This document shows, one piece after another, positions 1 to 7,851 of a stretch of DNA of 64,000 nucleotides. The first letter of the stretch is position 1, and each line of letters opens with the position of its first letter. The stretch spans positions 1,488,001-1,552,000 of the forward strand of contig NZ_CP159510.1 of NCBI RefSeq assembly GCF_040529185.1, in the 5' to 3' direction. Under the pieces are notes generated by a model. That model saw nothing but the letters and a program-made list of their open reading frames with translations, searched no databases and was not told where the DNA came from. Source of the stretch: Sporolactobacillus sp. Y61. GTDB lineage: Bacteria; Bacillota; Bacilli; Bacillales; Sporolactobacillaceae. The position numbers and the translations under genes were made by a program.

Positions 1-2
1 TT

Positions 3-845
3 TATGGCGGACCGGCGTACAAGCTGGGTTATCCGACAGCCGTTTTCACCAATCAGAACGATTTTGCAACGCTGCTTGCCATCTCAGTCTTTTTTTATCT
101 TGCCTGCGCGAGAAATGTGAAAAACAGAGGGATCAGAGGTTTAGCAGCCGGTGCAGCCGTTTTGTCCGTCTATTCTATCTGGCTGACGGATTCGCGTGCC
201 AGCCTGCTTGCCGTGACAGCAGGGATGGCGTTCTACGTCTTTTTACTCCTGCCGCAGAAGCTGAAGAAAATCGGCGTGACGGCAGGTTTCCTGCTGCTGG
301 CCGCAGGTCTGGGCTATGCCACGCTCCATGACGGACTGCCGGGTCACCTGGCGATGGAGGAACCGCAGGATCCGGTGAACGCTGCCCCCTCATCGAACAG
401 GGTGCGGATGAATCTGCTGCGGAGTACAGTCAGTTATCTGGCTGATTCCTGGGGCTTCGGGGTCGGTGCCGGCAATCTGCCCGTCTATCTGGAATATCAG
501 CCGCGGTACCCGACCGGTCAGATTTATGAAGTCCATAACTGGCTTGCAGAGATTGCCGGAAATTTCGGCATTTTCATAGCTGCCGGTTATCTGGCGGTGT
601 ACGCCGCGCTCTTTTTTGGACTGTACCGGAACAGCCGGGGACTTTCAGGCGCTGAACCGCGCATGCTGGCTGAAGGTGCCATGACGTCGATGATCGCCTT
701 TCTGATTTCGAGCATCAGTCCGAGTTCCGTCAGCAATCTGTATTTTCACTGGACCTTTCTCGGATTTATCGTCGCCCTTGTTTCTGTACTTCAAAAGAAG
801 CGATTTTCTGAAAAAAAGATCAGAGGACAGGAGGGTTGCCTGTGA
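3..845 (+). CDS. tuaE: O-antigen ligase/polymerase-like membrane protein, TuaE-like (5' partial)
   Basis: The reading frame is open from the first bases of the window, so the start lies upstream. The visible part has the Asn-rich 'TNQNDFA' motif of O-antigen ligase/Wzy-type polymerases near its beginning and several hydrophobic segments, the last near residues 180-225 of the visible part. Order with the next three genes (Wzz-like, GT2, GT4) matches tuaE-tuaF-tuaG-tuaH of the Bacillus subtilis teichuronic acid operon, where TuaE is the proposed polymerase of the anionic cell-wall polymer made under phosphate limitation. The stop overlaps the GTG start of the next gene, which implies translational coupling. 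An exopolysaccharide polymerase is the alternative if the upstream genes are not tua genes. Confidence 0.72.
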   Translation, partial: YGGPAYKLGYPTAVFTNQNDFATLLAISVFFYLACARNVKNRGIRGLAAGAAVLSVYSIWLTDSRASLLAVTAGMAFYVFLLLPQKLKKIGVTAGFLLLAAGLGYATLHDGLPGHLAMEEPQDPVNAAPSSNRVRMNLLRSTVSYLADSWGFGVGAGNLPVYLEYQPRYPTGQIYEVHNWLAEIAGNFGIFIAAGYLAVYAALFFGLYRNSRGLSGAEPRMLAEGAMTSMIAFLISSISPSSVSNLYFHWTFLGFIVALVSVLQKKRFSEKKIRGQEGCL

Positions 846-1516
846 TTTCTCATAGTGTTGCGCGACTGCGTCAATATCTGTGGCTCGCACTCAGTGTTCC
901 CATTCTCTTCGGATTGATCGGCTGGTTCGTACCGACAGGCGGGGCACCGGCAAGTTATAAAGCTGCCGTAACGCTTATCCTCGGCAGCCATCATAACCGG
1001 GTACTCAATGAACAGGAACCGGTCACGGTGCTTCTGACGAATGCGCCGTTTTATCAGGAACAGATGCCCGATCTGTGGGAGAAAGAACAGAATGGCCTGC
1101 TCAGCCGTCTGCATGTAGCGACGCTCAGTGCCGGCCGGATGCAGCTGACGTACACCGGGACTTCAGCAGCAGAAGCAGCGAATACGGCCAACCGGATTGC
1201 TGAAGCTTTTATCCGGCTTGATCAGAAGGAATATAACAAAAAAACGGCCGTGATTGATCAGAGTATCCAGGCCGTCAGCCGGACGGACAATGTGGCCGCA
1301 ACAGCTGTTGACCGTGAACGTTTCCTTTATAAGCTGAAAACCGATCGGCTCGCTCTTCGGCCGGCAGAATTACTGGAGCCGGCCGCAGCTGCCTCAGGAA
1401 GTATCGGCAGCCCCTTTACACCAAAGAAACGTGCGGTACTCGGCGTGATGATTGGTCTGACCTTAGTGATTCTCTGGGCGGTGTTCCCGGAATTTGTCCG
1501 GGAGAGAAAATCCTGA
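842..1516 (+). CDS. tuaF: Wzz-like polysaccharide chain-length/co-polymerase protein, TuaF-like
   Basis: About 224 residues with the two-helix layout of polysaccharide co-polymerases: one membrane segment at about residues 10-28, an extracellular middle part with predicted helices, and a second membrane segment just before the basic C-terminus. No tyrosine-kinase domain is present. The GTG at 842 is preferred over the TTG at 836 because GGAGGG lies six bases upstream of it and the gene then overlaps the preceding stop codon by four bases. Size (B. subtilis TuaF is about 226 residues) and position between TuaE-like and TuaG-like genes support a role in teichuronic acid export or chain-length control. 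Sequence similarity in this family is weak, so the name rests largely on context. Confidence 0.68.
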   Translation: MISHSVARLRQYLWLALSVPILFGLIGWFVPTGGAPASYKAAVTLILGSHHNRVLNEQEPVTVLLTNAPFYQEQMPDLWEKEQNGLLSRLHVATLSAGRMQLTYTGTSAAEAANTANRIAEAFIRLDQKEYNKKTAVIDQSIQAVSRTDNVAATAVDRERFLYKLKTDRLALRPAELLEPAAAASGSIGSPFTPKKRAVLGVMIGLTLVILWAVFPEFVRERKS

Positions 1517-1543
1517 TCGGAAGTTCAGTGAGGAGGTCCCGTT

Positions 1544-2308
1544 ATGGTACAGATTGATCCGGAGGTATCGGTGATCACCCCGGCCTGGAATGCGGAAAAG
1601 ACGATTGAAGAGGTAATCAGTTCCGTAAGAGCTCAGACCTTTGCGAACTGGGAAATGGTGATCGTCGATGATGGTTCTTCAGATGGTACACGGGAAAAAC
1701 TTGTGGCGGCGACGCTTGCCGATGAACGGATCCATCCCGTCTTTCTCAGTGAAAACAGCGGGGCTGCCGCTGCGCGCAACAAGGCTTTATATCTGGCACG
1801 CGGACGTTTTGTTGCGTTTCTGGACAGTGATGATCGCTGGAAGCCGGATAAACTGGCGAAACAGCTTGCTTTCATGAAAAAACATCAGTATGCCTTTACC
1901 TTCACGGGCTATGAATATATGGATGCATCAGGCCGGCCACTGAACAAAATCATTCATGCCCCGCAGCGCGTCACGTATCATGATCTGCTGAAAAATACCA
2001 TCGTCGGCTGCCTGACTGTGATGATTGACCGCAATCAGACCGGCAGATTTCAGATGCCTGATCTGCGTTCCCGTCAGGATCTGGCCACATGGCTGAAGCT
2101 GCTGAAGCAAGGGTTTACAGCCTATGGTCTGGATGAGAACCTGTCGGCGTATCGTGTGGGCAGCCGAAACGCCCTGTCAGGGAATAAATGGAAGGCGGCA
2201 AAAAAGACCTGGTTTGTGTTTCGCCGGGTGGAGGGTCTGCCGCTTCCTGAGGCCTGCTGGTATTTCTGCCATTATGCGGCAAACGCGGCTATCAAACGCT
2301 TTTCATAA
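1544..2308 (+). CDS. tuaG: Family 2 glycosyltransferase, TuaG-like
   Basis: A 254-residue GT-A fold enzyme. The N-terminus reads 'VSVITPAWNAEKTIEEVI', the nucleotide-sugar binding start of GT2 enzymes, followed by 'IVDDGSSDGT' and the metal-binding 'LDSDD' near residue 91. The length equals that of TuaG. The family adds an activated sugar to a lipid-linked acceptor at the inner face of the membrane; in the tua pathway this would be one of the glucuronic acid or N-acetylgalactosamine transfers. The gene starts 27 bases after the Wzz-like gene, with AGGAGG ahead of the ATG, and belongs to the same operon. The exact sugar specificity cannot be read from the sequence. Confidence 0.78.
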   Translation: MVQIDPEVSVITPAWNAEKTIEEVISSVRAQTFANWEMVIVDDGSSDGTREKLVAATLADERIHPVFLSENSGAAAARNKALYLARGRFVAFLDSDDRWKPDKLAKQLAFMKKHQYAFTFTGYEYMDASGRPLNKIIHAPQRVTYHDLLKNTIVGCLTVMIDRNQTGRFQMPDLRSRQDLATWLKLLKQGFTAYGLDENLSAYRVGSRNALSGNKWKAAKKTWFVFRRVEGLPLPEACWYFCHYAANAAIKRFS

Positions 2309-2315
2309 CAGGGGG

Positions 2316-3488
2316 ATGATCCGGCTGAAACATGTACATATTATTGTCGCAACAGGCGTATGGGCTCAGGACGGACTCCGGTACCGCCGCCATCGTCTCG
2401 CCGGCTTTTTACAGAAGCAGCAGGAAACAGAGAAGGTGATCTGGCTCTGTCCGACGCCGGACCGGACCTTATCCGGCTTCACGGAGCTGCCTGGTGGCAT
2501 TCTTCAGTTTGCTGTACCGGACCCTTTTCCTCAGAAGGCATTCCGTTTCGGGCGTTTTCTGTCGTTTTATTATAAAAAGAAGCTTTCAGCACTTCATGCG
2601 ATGCTTGAGCGTTTCAGAGGGCATGCACACGTCTTTCTGTGGTTTACGTGCCCGCTCTTCCCTGAAGTAATGAATCTGTATGCATGGGATAAGGTGATCT
2701 ATGACTGCAGTGATTTCTGGGCGGCGCCGATCAGCGGCAAGATGTCGCTGCCCTACCGGCTCAGGAGTATTCTGATTTCCCATGCTGAGAGAAAAATTAT
2801 CAGTCGGGCAGATCTCATTTTCTGCACCTCTGATTATCTGAGAAATCAGGTGACGCAGCGGGTGCAGCTGGATAAATGCACACGCGTACGGACATTTGAG
2901 AATGGCGTCGACTACAGCCTGTTCGCTCAATCTTCCGTCGCGGCGGACCATGTCCTTCCGGAGCATTTCACGGGGCCTGTACTCGGCTATATCGGCGGCA
3001 TCAAACCAAAACTGGATTTTCGTCTGATTCAGGACGCGGCGCGAAAAAGGCGGGACTGGCTCTTCCTTTTTGTCGGACCGGATGGAACAGGAGAAGACCC
3101 GGCATTCCGTGAGCTGCTTCAGGAAAAAAATGTCATCTGGACCGGAAGCGTGTCCCCTGCTGAAGTACCGAAATACATGAAGCTGGTTGATGTCGGGATC
3201 ATGCCCTATAAACTGTCTCCGTATAATGCGGCTGTTTTTCCATTGAAACTGTTTGAATTTCTCGCTGCCGGGAAACCGGCTGTCGGCATCAATCTGCCGT
3301 CAACCGCCGCTTATGCAGCAGACTCGGTGTATGCCGAGATCGACCGTTCCGATACCGATACCTTTATTCATGTATGTGAAGAAATGTTGCGGGGAAAAGA
3401 TGATCCTGACCTGAAGGCAAGAAGAACACGCCTCGCGAAGAGCAGGGACTGGGACGCGATTTTTCAGAAGATGGCCAATCAGCTCTGA
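2316..3488 (+). CDS. tuaH: Glycosyltransferase family 1/4-like, TuaH-like
   Basis: The frame is open further upstream, but the ATG at 2316 follows a G-rich site and sits just after the preceding gene, giving a 390-residue protein close to TuaH (about 397). The N-terminal half carries 'VIYDCSDFW' and the C-terminal half has the GT-B donor-site pattern: 'GYIGGIKPKLDFRLI', then 'VDVGIMPYKLSPYNAAVFPLK' split over the conserved glycine/glutamate region, then 'FEFLAAGKPAVG'. It is likely the last gene of the teichuronic acid operon, acting on the cytoplasmic side. No clear Rho-independent terminator is visible directly after it. Other GT-B enzymes of exopolysaccharide operons look similar, so the gene name depends on the cluster order. 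Confidence 0.72.
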   Translation: MIRLKHVHIIVATGVWAQDGLRYRRHRLAGFLQKQQETEKVIWLCPTPDRTLSGFTELPGGILQFAVPDPFPQKAFRFGRFLSFYYKKKLSALHAMLERFRGHAHVFLWFTCPLFPEVMNLYAWDKVIYDCSDFWAAPISGKMSLPYRLRSILISHAERKIISRADLIFCTSDYLRNQVTQRVQLDKCTRVRTFENGVDYSLFAQSSVAADHVLPEHFTGPVLGYIGGIKPKLDFRLIQDAARKRRDWLFLFVGPDGTGEDPAFRELLQEKNVIWTGSVSPAEVPKYMKLVDVGIMPYKLSPYNAAVFPLKLFEFLAAGKPAVGINLPSTAAYAADSVYAEIDRSDTDTFIHVCEEMLRGKDDPDLKARRTRLAKSRDWDAIFQKMANQL

Positions 3489-3627
3489 AGGCACGCCCGG
3501 AAGAGGCGCCCGGCAGTTCATTGCAATGAGTTGTGAAGTTAATTTCTTCCAAAACAGAGGGGAAGTCGCAGGGTCAAAACATATGAAAAATACAGTGGGA
3601 CGATGATCTCTATGAGTTTAATGTATC

Positions 3628-3746
3628 AGTCCGAATCCGTGAAAAGTTGGTCCAAATTCAAGAAAAGTTGATCCGAATCCCTGAAAAGTTGGTCCAAACC
3701 CGAAAAAAGTCGGACCAAATCACAGAAAAGTCGGTCCAAACTCGGG
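3628..3746. repeat. Tandem 21-bp degenerate repeat (about 5.5 units)
   Basis: Five consecutive units are each exactly 21 bp, with pattern GTCCAAA, then about six variable bases, then GAAAAGTTG or AAAAGTCG; a sixth is partial. The spacing equals two turns of B-form DNA, so the conserved blocks lie on one face of the helix. There is no start codon or ribosome binding site suggesting translation. It lies in the long gap between the tua and polyamine operons. Confidence 0.85.
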
Positions 3747-3871
3747 GATGATAAGGAAAACCTGAAGGCGTATGGTCAAAATCTGAGACGATTTACAACA
3801 ATATGAAAAATACAGAGGGGGGGTTCCCGGGATCCGCTCTTATCGGCTGGGGGGTCAGGTTAAGCGCATGA

Positions 3872-4080
3872 TCAGATGAATAGACGGAAAAATTCCGCTT
3901 ATTTGAGTCATTAAATTTAAAAACAGCTAAAATAGACGGAGAGATTCCACGTCTATTAACTCAGAAAACGGGAAATGGAGCTTTTTTCCTGGCCTAATCG
4001 GAAAAATTCCGCTTATATGCCCCCGAAAACCGTTCCGTTCTGCCCCTAATCGGAAAATCTCCACTTATCTTACTTTTTGC
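3872..4080. repeat. Dispersed palindromic repeat, CGGAAAAATTCCG type (copy set 1)
   Basis: Four units built around an imperfect palindrome of the type AGACGGAAAAATTCCGCTTAT occur at intervals of roughly 50-70 bp, separated by unrelated sequence. The same motif family appears again at 40724-40920. Each unit could form a short hairpin in RNA, but without a T-run it does not look like a normal terminator. The rest of the 3489-4464 gap (about 4081-4290) shows nothing I can assign. Confidence 0.8.
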
Positions 4081-4294
4081 TCTCAGGACAAAACATCTGA
4101 TGACAAGTAAGTAGGATGTAAGCCCTTGCAAGATGAAAGACGGCCTGCGGGGCTTTGAAAGGGAGCGCAAAACGCAGAAGAAGAGTCGCCCGGCCAGGAA
4201 GGCAGCCCTTTGACCATATGGAAAAGTTGCGCCGCTTAGATTGGCATGATGAAAAAAATCAACATCGCAAAAAGTGCGAGTGTATTTTTTTATA

Positions 4295-4322
4295 TTGACT
4301 TACCCTCTGTTCTGTATATAAT
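4295..4322 (+). promoter_or_regulatory. Sigma-A type promoter for the polyamine operon
   Basis: TTGACT at 4295-4300 and TATAAT at 4317-4322 are separated by 16 bp. The site is about 140 bp upstream of speD, leaving a long 5' leader that holds no other gene. No operator was recognised. Confidence 0.65.
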
Positions 4323-4464
4323 TAATATTGATTTTTGTCTCTTATTGGATAATCTCTTCATTTAACCCTCACGACGATGTTCCTGTCACTTGAATGGATC
4401 CCCGTTTTTTTCTGCCTGGTATCCTTTAATTACCTGAATATAGAGAAAGGCTGTGAGGACAGGG

Positions 4465-5268
4465 TTGGAAAATAAGCTGAAGCTGTATGGCTTTAACAAC
4501 CTCACAAAGGCACTGAGCTTCAACATTTATGATGTTTGCTATGCAAAGAGCGAGCGTGAGCAGAGAGACTACATTTCTTATATCGATGAGCAGTATAATT
4601 CGGAACGTCTGACGAAGATTCTCTGTAAAGTCACAGAGATGATCGGTGCCCATGTTCTTAATATCAGCAAGCAGGACTATGATCCGCAGGGCGCAAGTGT
4701 GACGGTGCTGATCGCGGAGCAGGAGTTCCCGGCGGACAAAATCGATCCCTCCTGTAATCTCGGCCGGATCGGTGACGCGCGGGATACGATCGTCGGACAT
4801 CTCGATAAAAGCCACGTGACGGTGCACACCTATCCGGAATTCCACCCGGGGAATGCGATTGCTACCTTTCGGGTGGATATTGACGTGGCAACCTGTGGTG
4901 AGATCACACCGCTTAATACGCTGAATTATCTGATCGGCAGCTTCGATTCCGATATCATTACGGCCGATTACCGGGTTCGCGGATTCACGCGCGATGTGGA
5001 CGGAAAGAAGCTGTTCATGGATCACCGGATGACTTCAATTCAGGATTATATTGATGAAACGACTTTGGAAAAATATGATGCTACGGATATCAATGTTTAT
5101 CAGGCGAATCTGTTTCATACTAAAATGCTGATTAAGGAACTGGATCTGCAGAATTATCTGTTTAACCGGGATGTACTGGAAATTCCTCCGAAAGAGCGGT
5201 TGAAAATCAGCAGCAGTTTACGCAGGGAAATGATCGAAATCTTCAGTGGTGCCAATATATTTGGCTGA
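4465..5268 (+). CDS. speD: S-adenosylmethionine decarboxylase proenzyme (E. coli type)
   Basis: A 267-residue protein of the long SpeD class. It removes CO2 from S-adenosylmethionine to give the aminopropyl donor for spermidine synthesis, using a pyruvoyl group formed by self-cleavage. The cleavage motif 'DKSHVTVHTYPEFHPG' is present, with the Lys115-Ser116 bond as the expected cut. The TTG at 4465 was chosen because GAGG is six bases upstream and the N-terminus 'MENKLKLYGFNNLTKALSF' then aligns with the E. coli enzyme; a GTG at 4453 is a weaker option. It is the first gene of the polyamine operon. The long E. coli-like form is not the short form of B. subtilis SpeH. Confidence 0.93.
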   Translation: MENKLKLYGFNNLTKALSFNIYDVCYAKSEREQRDYISYIDEQYNSERLTKILCKVTEMIGAHVLNISKQDYDPQGASVTVLIAEQEFPADKIDPSCNLGRIGDARDTIVGHLDKSHVTVHTYPEFHPGNAIATFRVDIDVATCGEITPLNTLNYLIGSFDSDIITADYRVRGFTRDVDGKKLFMDHRMTSIQDYIDETTLEKYDATDINVYQANLFHTKMLIKELDLQNYLFNRDVLEIPPKERLKISSSLRREMIEIFSGANIFG

Positions 5269-5283
5269 TTGTAAAAAATAGGA

Positions 5284-5311
5284 CAGCCTGCCGGTCACCC
5301 GGACAGGCTTT
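5284..5311 (+). terminator. Hairpin between speD and speA (attenuator or processing site)
   Basis: AGCCTG-CCGG pairs with CCGG-A-CAGGCT around a four-base loop, followed by TTTAAAA. The T-run is short, so partial termination or mRNA processing is more likely than full termination; speA starts 24 bp later. Confidence 0.45.
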
Positions 5312-5334
5312 AAAACGGAGAATGATGAAATAAA

Positions 5335-6783
5335 ATGAACCAGCTGTCACAAAAACGGGCGCCTGTACTTGAAGCGCTGAACCGTTTTAAGGCCATGCGG
5401 GTTGTTCCGTTCGATGTACCCGGGCACAAGAGAGGGCGGGGAAACAGGGAACTGGCTGATTTTCTCGGCGACCGCTGCCTGTCGGTTGATGTCAATTCCA
5501 TGAAGCCGCTCGACAACCTCTGCCATCCGGTTTTGGTCATCAGGGATGCGGAAGACCTCGCGGCTGAGGCATTCGGGGCGGAACACGCGTTTTTTATGGT
5601 GAACGGGACCACCTCAGCTGTCCAGAGTATGGTGATGAGTGTCTGCAAGCGCGGAGAAAAAATCATTATGCCGCGTAATGTGCACCGGAGCGCAATCAAT
5701 GCCCTGATTCTGAGCGGTGCGGTGCCTGTCTATGTCAATCCCGGTATGAACCGTGATCTGGGGATCTCTCTGGGCATGTCTCTTGACGATGTCAGGCAGG
5801 CTGTGATCGAAAATCCGGATGCGAAAGCGGTCCTTGTCAACAATCCGACCTATTATGGCATCTGTTCCAATCTGAAGGCGATCACGGATCTGGCGCATGA
5901 ATATGGCATGCGTGTTCTCGTTGATGAAGCACACGGCACGCACTTCTACTTTGGTGAACAGATGCCGGTGACCGCGATGGCCGCCGGTGCTGACATGGCT
6001 GCTGTCAGTATGCACAAGTCGGGCGGGTCGCTGACGCAGAGCTCGCTTTTGCTGACGAGTCATGGGATGAGTGAAGGGTATGTCCGCCAAATCATTAACC
6101 TGACGCAGACGACCAGCGGTTCCTATCTGCTGATCTCTTCGCTGGACATTTCCCGGCGTAATCTCGCTCTGAACGGCCGGCGGATTTTCAGCAGAGTCAG
6201 CACGATGGCGGAATATGCCCGGTCTGAGATCAACAGGATCGGCGGTTATTACGCCTTTTCAGGCGAGCTCATCAACGGGGATACCATTTATGATTTTGAC
6301 CGGACGAAGCTGTCGATACACACCCTGGAGCTTGGTCTGGCGGGGATTGAGGTCTACGATACGCTGCGTGATGAATACGATATCCAGATTGAATTCGGTG
6401 ATATTGGGAATATTCTGGCTTATCTGTCGATCGGTGACCGGATTCTGGATATCGAACGACTTGTCTCGGCATTGTCTGAAATCCGGAGGCAATATGCCGG
6501 AGATAAAACGGGCATGCTCAGCCAGGAATATATCCGGCCGCAGGTTGTGGCTGCGCCGCAGGAAGCGTTTTATGCGGAAAGTGAATCGGTTGCGCTCAAT
6601 GAAAGCAGCGGCAGGATCTGCGGTGAATTTGTCATGTGCTATCCGCCCGGCATCCCGATTCTTGCTCCCGGCGAACGGATCACAGCCGATATATTAACGT
6701 ATATCCGCTATGCGAAGGAAAGAGGCTGCTTTCTGACGGGTACCCGGGACAGCAGGGTCAATCGCCTGCAGGTGATCAAGTGA
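5335..6783 (+). CDS. speA: PLP-dependent arginine/lysine/ornithine decarboxylase (SpeA/YaaO type)
   Basis: A 482-residue fold-type I decarboxylase of the short Bacillus SpeA class (about 490 residues), without the N-terminal wing domain of enterobacterial inducible enzymes. Near the N-terminus is 'FDVPGHKRGRG', typical of this family. The cofactor lysine is expected at K228 in 'SMHKSGGSLTQSS', preceded by 'VDEAHGTHF' which binds the pyridine ring. By family and operon context it probably makes agmatine from arginine, feeding polyamine synthesis; lysine or ornithine cannot be excluded from sequence. No agmatinase gene is visible in the window. The stop codon TGA coincides with the border of a structured repeat at 6782-6952. 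Confidence 0.85.
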   Translation: MNQLSQKRAPVLEALNRFKAMRVVPFDVPGHKRGRGNRELADFLGDRCLSVDVNSMKPLDNLCHPVLVIRDAEDLAAEAFGAEHAFFMVNGTTSAVQSMVMSVCKRGEKIIMPRNVHRSAINALILSGAVPVYVNPGMNRDLGISLGMSLDDVRQAVIENPDAKAVLVNNPTYYGICSNLKAITDLAHEYGMRVLVDEAHGTHFYFGEQMPVTAMAAGADMAAVSMHKSGGSLTQSSLLLTSHGMSEGYVRQIINLTQTTSGSYLLISSLDISRRNLALNGRRIFSRVSTMAEYARSEINRIGGYYAFSGELINGDTIYDFDRTKLSIHTLELGLAGIEVYDTLRDEYDIQIEFGDIGNILAYLSIGDRILDIERLVSALSEIRRQYAGDKTGMLSQEYIRPQVVAAPQEAFYAESESVALNESSGRICGEFVMCYPPGIPILAPGERITADILTYIRYAKERGCFLTGTRDSRVNRLQVIK

Positions 6784-6952
6784 AACGTCAATCAGTGGGC
6801 GCGCAGGACGAGCCCGCGCAGGCGTTGCGACAGGACGCCCTCGTTTTTAACCTGCCCTGATTGCTCGTTGAACCCATCGGACGGCTGCGGACAGTGATCC
6901 CCCAGACATGTTCGTGTACCCTCATGGCCCTGAGGTGGTACTGCCCGTTCAT
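6782..6952 (-). ncRNA. Structured repeat, HEARO/omega-RNA-like element (copy A)
   Basis: Read on the minus strand it begins ATGAACGGGCAGT and ends in ...CAATCAG ... CTGATTG-like pairing and GTTTCA. GGGCAGT near the 5' end can pair with ACTG(T/C)CCG in the middle, and a second stem forms near the 3' end. The same architecture is seen at 27408-27600. The ATGA at the 5' border fits my memory of HEARO elements (HNH endonuclease-associated RNA, now known as IscB omega RNA). No IscB gene is present. The element fills the gap between speA and speE and overlaps the speA stop. Confidence 0.55.
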
Positions 6953-6975
6953 GCGGGATAAAGGAGGCGAAGGGT

Positions 6976-7826
6976 TTGGAATTATGGTTTACGGAGAAGC
7001 ATACGAAGCATGTGAAGTTTTCGATTCAGGTAGACAAACAGATCTATTCCGGCCGGAGTGAGTTTCAGCGAATCGACCTCTTTGATTCACCTGAATTCGG
7101 CCGGTTTCTGACCCTCGACGGCTATATGATGCTGACGGAGAAAGATGAATTTATCTATCACGAGATGATCATCCATGTCCCGATGGCTGTGCATCCTCAA
7201 GCAAAGCGTGTGCTCGTCATTGGAGGCGGAGACGGCGGTGCTGTCCGGGAACTGGTGCGTTATCCGGGCATTGAACAGATTGATCTCGTGGAAATTGACC
7301 GGCAGGTGGTCGAAGTCTGTAAAAAATTCTTGCCGCAAACCGCCGGCGGTCTGGACGACCCCGGGTGTCGATCCATTATGAGGACGGCCTGAAATTTGTT
7401 CGGACAAAAGATCAGGCATATGATTTAATTGTTGTAGATTCAACAGACCCGTTCGGCCCGGGTGAGGGGCTTTTTACCAAAGAGTTTTATGGCAATTGTT
7501 ATAAAGCCCTTCGCGCAGACGGGCTGATGGTCAATCAGCAGGAAAGCCCCTTTTATCCTGTAGATGCCGTGGCGATGCAACGGGCGCACAAGCGGATTGT
7601 TGCCTCGTTCCCGGTCAGCCGCGTCTATCAGGCGCATATTCCCACTTATCCGTCGGGACACTGGCTGTTCGGATTCGCATCGAAAAAGGATCATCCGACA
7701 AAGGATTTTGATCCGGAAGCGTGGCTAAAACTCGGCCTCAGGACGCGATACTACAATCCGGACATTCATATCGGTGCCTTTGCCCTGCCGAACTATGTGA
7801 AGGATCTCTTGGAAGAAGTTGAGTAA
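6976..7826 (+). pseudogene. speE: Spermidine synthase with a single-base frameshift
   Basis: Two overlapping frames together give one complete polyamine aminopropyltransferase of about 283 residues (B. subtilis SpeE is 276). The first frame, from TTG 6976 (AAGGAGG eight bases upstream), has 'WFTEKHTKHVKFS', the S-adenosyl-binding 'VIGGGDGG' and 'LVEIDRQVVE', and runs out at 7392. The second frame resumes with 'VSIHYEDGLKF' and contains 'VVDSTDPFGPG' and 'IPTYPSGHW'. Expected reading through 'LDDPRVSIHYEDG' needs one more C in the run at 7359-7362. The enzyme would transfer aminopropyl from decarboxylated S-adenosylmethionine to putrescine or agmatine. All catalytic blocks are intact, so a sequencing error is as likely as real inactivation. 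Confidence 0.88.
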
Positions 7827-7851
7827 GGACATTTAAGGAGGCGTTCATCAA

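Noticed and set aside
4081..4290. Possible gene between the repeats and the speD promoter
   Set aside because: No frame of useful length with a start site; composition is not coding-like.
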